A DNA stretch of 64,000 nucleotides from Beroe forskalii (taxonomy: Eukaryota; Ctenophora; Nuda; Beroida; Beroidae). The stretch spans positions 1-64,000 of the forward strand of contig WFMF01000229.1 of assembly GCA_011033025.1 (NCBI GenBank), given 5' to 3'. Under the pieces are notes generated by a model. The model ran no database searches, was not told where the DNA came from, and was given only the letters and a program-made list of their open reading frames with translations. The position numbers were made by a program, and so were the translations under genes. Below are positions 54,650 to 64,000 of the stretch, one piece after another; position 1 is the first letter of the stretch; the number at the start of each line of letters is the position of its first letter.

Positions 54650-57600
54650 AAAATCGTAATTCACAGCCTAAAAGGAAGTGGGATAAAAAATTTAAGAAAA
54701 GAGTTTATGAGACAGCTCAATCCATGAATCTCATATCAATACCAATGTAATTAATCAAGCTTGATTGAGATTGATAGAGACATTCATTAAATGTGCATAT
54801 GGCATGGATAATGGATCTTAAGTGAAGCATCATCACAAAAGTAGAGAATTGTAAAAACGCAAAATGAACAAACGCTGCTAAAGTCAGTACACACTGCTAC
54901 ATAGTGTACACGAACACGAAATGAAAATGTATGAAATGACTTAGCGTGACGCGCGCGCGTTGTTTTGTATACGGATGCAGATCAAACCGCCAAAAATAAC
55001 GCGTTGTGATTGGTCAAACGAAGTTGAGATGTACGTGTGACAATTGAGAAGGTAAGCGGCGTGTAGGTTCTGTGAACACTCAAGTGTATCGGTTTAAATA
55101 GAGAACGTCGGCACTGTAGTTCGTAGATTAAGATGCAGCGTAGGTATCCATAAGGAAAGCAATGGTAGGTATAACACGGGTACACGGTATGCACATACTA
55201 AGGTACCTGGTAACTAACAAAGGAATTGTTAAATTGATAACGAAACCGCGAAGTATTTAGATTAGTTGATAATCATGAATTATGATTTAATTTAACCTTA
55301 ATCTTTAAAAGATCCTAATAGCCAAGACGAATCATCTGAATCGAGTCTTCCTATTCGTTTATTACTCGGAAACAAATCAAAATACACGTGCATTTGCATT
55401 TTACAATAAAGATAATCGTTGAATTTGGTTTTCGAAACCCCTATTATCAATTATCATTGAGCTATGATATGGCGTTCATTTGTGATTCGGAATCGTCTCT
55501 CTTCTTTGTAACAAACAACAAACGGCACGCATGCAGACGCAGGAATATGATAATGAAAGTCACATGTACACACTGAGAGATATATAATTGATGGTTATGG
55601 TATGTAGGTGCGATATTGTATAACTATCAACTGTTTTAGCAAGAATATAGTTGCCGTGTACAACAACAGCCATCTTCCCAACGCCAACAGTTGGAGCTGC
55701 ATTCGACATGCTTGATGCCGTCAGAGGGGTATTAAAACTTTAAAAGTAGTTATATTGCTTGAAGGTATGTATCTAACATCGATAATTCTGGAACGGATGT
55801 TTAATGTAATACCTTCACTTCCTAAATTATTATGGTCGGCCTTTTTATGACTTTCTTAATCAAAATTCGAATCTTGTCTATAATTTTGGCAAGCCATGAC
55901 TTTATGTCATGATGGTAGGACAGGGTCTGTCGGTCATACGACCGAATTAGGACCCCTCTTTACCTCACCCCCCTAATTCTGATCCTAACCCAAACTGACG
56001 TAAACGTTGATGCTTTGGGGGAAGCTTTTGTCCGCGGGCGGGGTGTTTTTGTCCGCTAGAAAATATTATTTACGCAACGTATAGTTACATGACAATTCCT
56101 ACTGGATCGAGATTCTGATCCATAAAATACGTGGTGTAAACGTACGTGAAAATGGCACTTCGGATAATCATACACACTTCGCGCGTTCCTGCAAGTCGGT
56201 GAATATGGACAAAATCAGCCCTAAATTGTCACACGAAGTACCCGACAGGCTTTAATAAACCATCAGACGACAGTGCATAAGATATACGCTAGTAATGAAA
56301 TTGCCGTTAATTTAAACAAGTTTTATTTCAGATTGAATTCTATGTTTGAGTCATTAATTACACATGATTTAACACAAGCAATTATCGTCAATTAACATTT
56401 GATGGAATTTTAACATTCTATTTCAAACAAGACTTAAGATCAGCTATAGTACATCACAGCTAAAAATATACAAATGCCTCATAGAATATTTCCCATGGAT
56501 TCGATGACTTTTTGTGAATCGAGGATGTTAAGGAAGTCAATTTTGGAACGAGTTCAAACCCCCGTTCCGTAATCATAGTAGCTGCAATCTGCATTTCACA
56601 TTTGTTACAGTAACATTTGTATAATCACTTCAAAACCCCTCCCTCCCCGTAATAATTACGTGATATCATGTGAACACTGGCATTTAACTATACATCCGAT
56701 ACTAATTTACCATTTCTGTTAGTCCAAATATAAGCATACAATCAAAATTCATACAGAAAATATTATATTCATCAATGATACAACGAAAAACGGAACTATT
56801 TCTTAAATTCTTACCGCCCGGCTCCCTTTAAAAGGTAGTCAGAAGTATGCGCAACCATTATCATTTAAAAATTTAATTAATTTTGACAAACTCATTATTT
56901 ATAGAGACATAATTTAACATTTTAACGTTAGATAAATCTTAATTTCACTCAGAGCTAACCTAAAAGCACAATATATTTCAATTTATCCGGGATATGTCAT
57001 GAACTGTGAAAACATACCAATGACAAGGCAATCTCAGACTGACGAACTTGGCATGCCTAGAACAGAGGGAAAAGAAAGGGGAAATCACAGTGAATCAAAT
57101 CAAAATTACTTGACATGAAACCAGCACAGTGGAATGGGAGATAGTAACGTAACGTCAAAGAGATTTGTAGATTTCTAACTAAACAAGAATTAACTACTTT
57201 ATTTTTTGATAATACGGAATCATCTCGAAGCGTGTCATATTTACAATTAGATGTCATTTACATCCGATAAAATTAGATATATTTTCACAAAATTTGGCAA
57301 TAAAATGCTTGATAATCTTTGATGATCCTGGGTCAATTATTTAGTTCATATCGTTGTACCTCTGATGGAAAGTTTGTGATTAACAATTTAAAACTTTAAT
57401 CAATCATATTATGTGATCAACCCACGTTTTGTATAAATTCTTCTTGACAAATCAGAAATTTCACAGAATCTTCTAAAAATACATCTCCAAAAACGTTTGT
57501 GTACACAGCGCGAATACACTGTTATTTAAATATTGCATCGTGTATTATTGGACACTACATGACATGTGTTAGGGTATTTGACAATTGACACGTATTCACT

Positions 57601-57880
57601 ATTCATTTAACCCCTTACATTTCAATGTGTGACAATTTACCAACATGCATAGCAAGATATTCAAACTATCAATACTTATCAACATACCCTCCAATAACTC
57701 TAAACTATATGATTTACTTTGAGCAGTCTCCAATTTAACGAATTATGAACAGGTTGTTAAACAAGTCAAATCAATCAAATCATTATCAATTAACTAAGTC
57801 CTGTAGGAACTACACTAAAGACGGTGCATCATTGCCGAGGTCAAGGAACCAGGGATTCTTGGTCTTCTGTCACGCTAGGG
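54650..57880 (+). other. Intergenic region, no gene recognised
   Basis: AT-rich and without repeats of note. 55918-55955 has CTGTCGGTCATACGACCGA, a short dyad. The end nearest SMAP (57000-57900) probably includes its 3' UTR on the - strand; a possible AATAAA in that sense lies at 57198-57203. Confidence 0.4.
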
Positions 57881-57901
57881 CCGTGATCTCGTGGTTTTGT
57901 G

Positions 57902-60900
57902 TCAGCCCGATCCTGAAGTCTGTGCCCATCCCGGCTGCCCTTGACCAACCTGAAAACGATGTATTTCATTAAAATGACAGTCTTATTACTGACAGTGTCA
58001 TTGGAACTAGGTCAGATGAATCATATAAACGTTGCGTCTACATCCAATTTCATAATATGATCTTATCCGAGTTTCTATGGTATTTTCTTTGGCTTATTGG
58101 TAAAGGTACAAAATATGCGTTTATGTATGAACATCTGATAACGAAGGCATCTGAATATGCAGAATATTCAGAGGTAAATCTGGTACGTTAGCATATGATT
58201 AGCAATATATATTTTTTTTATCTACAAACTACAGTACAGAATTGCTGTAGTCCGTTCAGCCATGTCAATAAGGTTAATAAAGTATAATAAAGTTCATGCT
58301 ACGGTTTAAGAAGTAAGTAACGAACAAGAAGTTATAAAAGAACAAGAGCTCATGCTACGGTTCAAGAAACATTAGTTACTAATGAACACGGAAGGAATAA
58401 ATGGTACTACTAATAATATATATCATACCGTCTTAGATTGAAGATACACCCATGTACATTTTATATATAGCATCGTGATGTTCGTACATCATGTTACAGC
58501 GATAATACATATAAAACGAGGTAATTACGTAATAACAGTCTAATAACCTTCAACTGTTGGAGTTGTCGCTGAATACTGTCGAGATGTTGCTGCTGGTTAG
58601 CCGGGGGTCCGGAGTTAAAACCAAACTGCGATGAGGGGGCTCCCATCATGTTATTACCAAACATTCCATTATTCATGCCCTGTCCATTCATGGTCATGCC
58701 CTGTCCATTCATGGTCATGCCTTGTCCATTCATGGTCATTCCCTGTCCATTCATGGTCATTCCCTGTCCATTGTTCATCATTTGAGAGTTATTCCCACTA
58801 AAGGCCTGCTGTTGGGCATTGAACCCGCGCATGTTTGTAGCCGGCATGTTGCCCATCATTTGCATGTTGTTCATCATATGGACATTATTCGTACTCTGCA
58901 TGGTCTGGGCCCCGTTCTGCATGTTTCCAAACCCAGCATTGGGGCTCTGTTGTTGTGGGGGTCTCTGTTGTTGTGGGGGTCTCTGTAACTGTTGGTTATT
59001 GAACTGCCCGAGCTGTGGCCCACCAAACATCTGATTACCAAACTGCTGCTGCTGCTGCATCATCTGGGGATGGGGGGATCCGTTGCTCTGCGAGGCAACA
59101 TTGTTGCTAAACTGTTGTGGGAACTGAGCGGGCGACGGCATCATTCCCTGTTGCTGTGGAATCCCCGGGAAGGCCCCATTACTCGGCATCTGTTGCTGGG
59201 GCGGAGACATCATCATGTTATTACCGAACTGGAACCCACCAGAGGGGGCGGTACCGTACAGCGACATTATGGAGTCCTTGACACTCTTCTTAGGCTCCTC
59301 CTTGGGGGCGGTGGCAGTGTCTTGCAGGAGGTTAGTTTCAGGGGCGGTATTGGAGGGAGCAACAGAGGAGGAGGCAGGAGGAGGGGCGCTAGACACCATG
59401 TCGCCAAACAAGTCCACCAGATCCGAGTTAGTGGTGGTTTTGGTAGCAGGAGTAGGGGTGGGGGCAGGGGCAGACGATTCTAGAGACACCTGAAACATAA
59501 TGAAATGCAATGTCCATTCTTTCCAGAAAACTAGCTCCCAGTAAGAGCCAGAGAAGAACAAAAATGACAGATTTATACTGATTGGTAAGGACGCTAACAT
59601 ATTCCCGCCCTGGCCAGGGCGGTAACCCCCTGCATATCAGAAAAATAAAAAGAAATAGAGAGTCGGGACCTATCTAGAACGATTCGTCATAAAATTTTAG
59701 GTCTAGAACAACCGTTGTTATAGATACGCGTATACTTAAATCGGGCGCTACAGTAACGTAACCGGCCAGGGCTATATATGAGAGAATTTGGTGTCACAGT
59801 AGTTTAATAATAATAAGATAATTTAGGACCCAATTTAAATCGATGAGATCTCAAGTTCCACAAATGGTAGAGACATGATCAAGGTCAGGTTTTGTAGATC
59901 TAAGATGGGAAAATGTAATAGGCTATAAGAGAAGTTCTGGTGACGTCATTATGACGTCATTATGACGTCATCAACTTAGCGAAATTTTGCTGCTTTTTTA
60001 GCAAAAATAGGTCGTTTTCGAGCGCATTTTTCACCAAGAAGGAGTGGAGATAGCTCAAAAATTCTGAAAAATCGTTAGTTGGAAATTTAAAGAGCTTTCA
60101 GAAAATGATACGGATCATTGGGCTATCTCGATTTTTCATCGAGATATACGCGATTTCCTAAGGTACAGTGAAAAATCGATGTCGAAATCTTAGGAGAAAA
60201 ACTTAAACGAGTGATATGTCAAGTACTGCAGCTTATCTTGAGATGAGACCGGTCAAAGTATGTTGTACTAAGGCGGAATTGTCTTATAGGCTATATGGGA
60301 AGTTGGTTTGAGCCTATTTGGGTGCTGTGATGACGTCATCAAAATCGCGTAAAACCACTAAAATAGCGTATTTTGCGATAAAACGCTATTTTGCGCTACT
60401 TTGAACATCTCTAACTCAGAGAGTTTTCATCGGAATATGATTTACTTCGATATTTTGCTTTTAGACCTCGAGATTTAGCTATAAAACGAGTTTCAAGGTG
60501 ATTGGTCGAAATATGTCGTCATGCGAAGCCTCTAAAAATTGAGCCGCAAAATGGTTGAAATTACGTTAATGATGAAAAATTGTACTTTAGCCTTATTCTG
60601 TGATCCGATGACAAACTAATAATGGTTTCCTCATGTCTCTCAGTGACTAAATGTGGGAAATATACGATGAAATAGTGAATCACGTGAGTTCACGTGGACG
60701 TTTTGTAGAAATTAGGGGATTTCAAGAAAATGATATTTACACGGGATTTTCGACTTGATTACGTTGAAATGAGTTCAAATACGACTAATGCACGTGAAAT
60801 TAGATCTGGGTGCTTCATTTCAGCACGTGAGTTCACGTGGACGATTTGTAGAAATTAGGAAATTGGTCAATTCTAGTAATTCCAATTTAGAATAACGTTG

Positions 60901-61184
60901 TTTTGTTCTGCGTGAGGTTTAGTTACGTTGGTTCCAACCGAAAGAAATGGACTGACGTCACCAAATCAGCAGGGGGTTACTACGACAACCGTCTCGGTTT
61001 TGGAGAGCCTAACAGCTTATAGCACTGCAATAACGACTTTGACAACGCCCTAGACTCAATGTTTCAAACGGCACCTGAAAGTTGCCTCCCTTAAAAACAA
61101 TACCTGGAGTAAGCTGGGTTGTTCGGCGGCAGGTGCTTTCTTTGCTACAGGTTTCGGAGCAGTGACCTTTGGGGGAACGTACGC
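57902..61184 (-). CDS. SMAP1: SMAP-like ArfGAP, C-terminal three exons (5' part outside window)
   Basis: SMAP1/2 are Arf6/Arf1 GTPase-activating proteins that bind clathrin and act in endocytosis. The exons seen on the - strand are 61184-61104, 59489-58548 and 57949-57902. All joins are phase 0, giving 356 residues plus TGA. The first reads AYVPPKVTAPKPVAKKAP, the usual sequence just after the ArfGAP domain. The long exon has DLVDLFGDM (a clathrin-box-like acidic LF motif), then KKSVKDSIMSLYGTAPSGGF, matching the family's KDSI(L/M)SLYG signature, and then a Q/M/N-rich tail with four NGQGMTM heptads and QRQLQQLK. The last exon, QGQPGWAQTSGSG, matches the SMAP C-terminus. The zinc-finger ArfGAP domain is not present and should lie beyond 64000. 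Confidence 0.8.
59941..60960. promoter_or_regulatory. Cluster of CRE octamers TGACGTCA in a SMAP intron
   Basis: Perfect TGACGTCA palindromes at 59941, 59952, 59963, 60331 and 60953; the first three are spaced exactly 11 bp. TGACGTCA is the consensus CREB/ATF site. Function is inferred; the triplet could equally be a short tandem duplication. Confidence 0.5.
60650..60865 (+). repeat. Duplicated CACGTGAGTTCACGTGGACG block
   Basis: CACGTGAGTTCACGTGGACG followed by TTTGTAGAAATTAGG occurs twice about 145 bp apart, each with two CACGTG-type E-box cores, within the SMAP intron. Confidence 0.6.
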
Positions 61185-62861
61185 CTGAAATAATGAATAG
61201 TGATCACAACGATTAGATCATAAATGGTGATCACAACAATTAGATAACGAATATGATCTCAACCAATGAATATTATATATAATATATAACCACCAAATTG
61301 TAGATTTTCGACCAAAAACGATGATTGAGTAGAGACAGTTGCTACAGACACAATACACTATAGACTGACACCGAGAACATCTTATATTGTCTTTATTATT
61401 ATTAAAATATCAATATCATCAAATACACCAGGATTTCATACGGATTTTGCTGCAACGATCAATAATCATAGTCATGGGAGTAGAGGCATGGATTTAATTT
61501 CCAGTTAATTTCTTGATTGGTTATGAACATATTTATATTATATTATACAGGAGGCTAGATCCGGACGTAAAATGCAAGAGCAAGAACACAATATACCATA
61601 AAACACACCCGCATACATGATGCACATTGCAGTAGTACGTAATCAGTAATTATACTCAGAAAATCATTACGATACAACTCACAAGGAGAGCTTGCATTTG
61701 AGAATACAATAGTAAGGGCGTGGTCGCTAAGCAAGAATCTTATTACCTGTCCTAAAGTGAAATAGCACGTGAATTATGTTTTTTGTGCGGGCGCGCACAA
61801 TTAAATTTGACCTTGCCAAGAAATTATCGAGAAAAAGGCTAAGAGGTGCAAATTGTTGTCGAACGGAATGACACGAAGCGCCGCCGAGTGAGCTATCTAT
61901 CCAATTCTATAGAATTCTAGCAGGCCCAACGGGTCTGCTAGTTTTACAATATGATAGCCTTTTCTTTACCATACCCAGTATAATCGCACATTGACGTCGA
62001 CACGAGGGCATTGAAATCGCTAAATTGATCGCTACACGAAATATTCAGGGTACACATAATATTATGATTCATTTATTTCCAGTAAAAGGGAAGGCGTGAC
62101 AATATGACTCAATACAAAAATTAAATGCGGCCATACTATCATGCCTGAGATTGCGTAATGCTTATGTGATACGTCACTACTCACTAGCCAGTAGACACAT
62201 GTAGTATTACAAGAAGATGCATTATATCGTATGTGATCATGATTTTGAATCTTGCAACACAGCACTCAGCTTACAGCTTAATAGTGTGTATAAAGTGCCG
62301 TGCAGTGTGGATTGACGTGTTATATATACACTATAATATATTATGATAATCACTGATGATGATGATCTAGTCTGCTTTTGCTTTTCTCATTTCATTTGTC
62401 AATTCATTACTTGTGAGGAAAGGAGTTGACCGACAAGCGTGCATTACGGTCATGCGATAATAGTATAATAAGAAATTGTTCTTGCTTTTACTCTTTTATA
62501 CAGGAGCAGGAAGACCCGAAATAAAAAACAGCCAATTACTCAGTAAGTACGCTGCTGGCTGCTGAAATAACTGTAGATGGGCACTTTCGCAAATTGAGCT
62601 CTTGAAATCATGCGAAACGAGGTGGCCGGAAAGATGCAATAAGAACCATGAAATGCGATAGCATGATATCTAAGGAAATGTAACGCTTAACAATAAATGG
62701 AGGCCGTGGTAAAGAAACTCAAAATGTAGCGCGGAACAGCGCGCAACAAAACGAATCGTCGAAACTTCTACGAATTGTGTTGATTGCGCGCGCGTAGAGT
62801 TCGCCACATGGATTTGGTCCGATCATTCGCCCACGTGCACGCGCACGTTAGATAAAGCACA
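61185..62861 (+). other. SMAP upstream intron, no further exon recognised
   Basis: No - strand exon with ArfGAP features is visible. AT-rich, with ATGATGATGAT-type simple repeats near 62355 and GCGCGCGCG at 62786. Confidence 0.4.
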
Positions 62862-62925
62862 AATCAAGAGCCTACATACGCAAACAACAGAAAACAAGAA
62901 ATGCACCGGCAGGCACAATTCTTGT
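62862..62925 (+). other. Conserved 68-bp hairpin-forming element, copy 3 (diverged)
   Basis: AATCAAGAGCCTACATACG, then CAAGAAATGCACCGGCAGGC and ACAATTCTTG. It keeps the CAAGAA/TTCTTG stem and the CCGGCAGGC core, with base changes in the left arm. Confidence 0.5.
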
Positions 62926-63223
62926 ACACTCTTTGTCTACAAATATAATGTGAGATTGTTCTCTTTTCTTTATTCATTTTCATTTTTAATTGCAGTGTTT
63001 GAGACTGATTTCTAGTCTAATACAGTCAAGGTGTTACAATTATCCCAACACAGTCACAGAATAGATTCTGAGAGAGAAAGCTTATTAAGCCTTTTGTGAA
63101 TAAAAAGCATAAAAGCATAAAGATTTTTCTAAATCGAGGGGTAAAATTCAATTTATGGACTAGCGTATGGGGGATGTACAGTTTGAGAACTCTATGTACC
63201 GACGAAATTCATTTTAGAATTGA

Positions 63224-64000
63224 GGGGGGGGGGCCAACCTCGAAAAACCCCCTTAAACCCCGAAAAATTAAACCCCTATTTGGCTTTTTTCATATCCACT
63301 TTGGGGTTTTTGGGGGTTTTAATTAGAAGATATTGGGTACCATTTCAAAATAGGGCCAAAAATCCTCAACAAAAAGGGTACCATTTCAGAAAAGTGTCAA
63401 AATTGCTCATCAAAAGTGGTACCATTTTAGAAAAGGGCAAAAAATCCTGTATAAAAATGGTACCATTTCAGAAAAAGGCCAAATATCATCATCAAATATG
63501 GTACCAAAAATCCTCAACAAACATAGTACCATTTCAGATGAGGGTCAAAAATCGTCAACAAAAATGGTACCATTTCAGAAAAGGGCCAAAATTCCTCAAC
63601 AAAAATGGTACCATTTCAGAAAAGGGCCAAAAATCGTCAACAAATATGGTACCATTTCAGATGAGGGTCGAAAATCGTCAACAAAAAATGGTACTATTTC
63701 AGAAAAGGGCAAAAAATCGTCAACAGATATGGTACCATTTCAGAAAAGGGCCAAAAATCCTCAACAAATATGGTACTATTTCAGAAAAGGGTTGAAATTC
63801 CTCAACAAATATGGTACCATTTCAGATGAGGGTCAAAAATCGTCAACAAAAATGGTACCATTTCAGAAAAGGGCCAAAAATCGTCAACAAATATGGTACC
63901 ATTTCAGATGAGGGTCGAAAATCGTCAACAAAAATGGTGCTATTTCAGAAAAGGGCAAAAAATCGTCAACAGATATGGTACCATTTCAGAAGAGGGCCAA
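63224..64000. mobile_element. GGTACC palindrome-array element, copy 3 (runs off the right edge)
   Basis: Begins with a G-run followed by CCAACCTCG, then AAACCCCTATTTGG and CATATCCACT, and at least 14 ATGGTACCATTTCAG-type units spaced 41-42 bp with alternating spacers AAAAGGGCCAAAAATCGTCA and ATGAGGGTCAAAAATCGTCA. The orientation is that of copy 2. The right end is outside the window. Confidence 0.82.

Noticed and set aside
58722..59493. + strand ORFs of 88-163 codons opposite the SMAP exon
   Set aside because: They are shadows of the Q/M-rich coding sequence on the - strand, whose splice sites and family motifs are clear.
63220..63911. 191- and 137-codon overlapping ORFs
   Set aside because: Two frames of the same palindrome array are open at once, as expected of a repeat without stops and not of a gene.

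Overview
The window is nuclear DNA from an animal, most likely an invertebrate. The evidence is three conserved metazoan genes split by many GT-AG introns, together with a dense load of eukaryotic transposons and minisatellites. I cannot name the species. There is no bacterial operon, CRISPR array or phage module.

Genes. (1) TAF1, the largest TFIID subunit, runs on the + strand from 6897 to 30233 in 25 recognisable coding exons (about 1,640 codons). It has the N-terminal TAND-like segment, the DUF3591 core, the CCHC zinc knuckle, two bromodomains and the acidic C-terminus. (2) An aftiphilin gene (AFTPH; clathrin and AP adaptor partner) follows on the same strand at 30900-34520 in five exons that splice to an exact 987-codon frame. 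(3) The 3' half of a SMAP-type ArfGAP gene lies on the - strand at 57902-61184; its ArfGAP domain must lie beyond the right edge. All three are housekeeping genes and show no sign of horizontal transfer. TFIID assembly is unrelated to membrane traffic, but AFTPH and SMAP both act with clathrin.

Layout. 1-6190: a 4.8-kb DNA transposon with 16-bp terminal inverted repeats (TIRs) and an 8-bp target-site duplication (TSD). It holds a roughly 155-bp tandem array split by a nested LINE. 6.9-30.2 kb: TAF1, whose introns contain an antisense Crypton-type recombinase remnant, covarying hairpins, an antisense CR1/L2-like LINE, a tRNA-like sequence, a 192-bp foldback, two decayed copies of one of its own exons and two 16-bp minisatellites. 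30.9-34.5 kb: AFTPH. 34.5-47.3 kb: a repeat desert dominated by a macrosatellite in which arrays of a 16-bp unit alternate with a conserved module of about 560 bp, with further transposons nested inside. 47.3-57.9 kb: mostly non-coding, with an LTR-like end, a small coiled-coil ORF, a palindrome-array element and a small element carrying telomere-like repeats. 57.9-61.2 kb: SMAP. 61.2-64 kb: non-coding, ending in another palindrome-array element.

The best candidates for something undescribed are (a) a family of miniature elements (25588-26139, 49866-50793, 63224 to the edge) that carry a perfect 14-bp palindrome centred on GGTACC about every 41 bp between G-run/CCAACCCCC ends, with a 9-bp TSD proven by an empty sister site; (b) three adjacent hairpins at 9696-9791 with identical loops but different, mutually compensating stems; (c) a 16-bp repeat family shared by separate TAF1 introns and the macrosatellite; and (d) a TAF1 exon present once intact and twice decayed, separated by an 11-bp minisatellite that mimics a splice acceptor.
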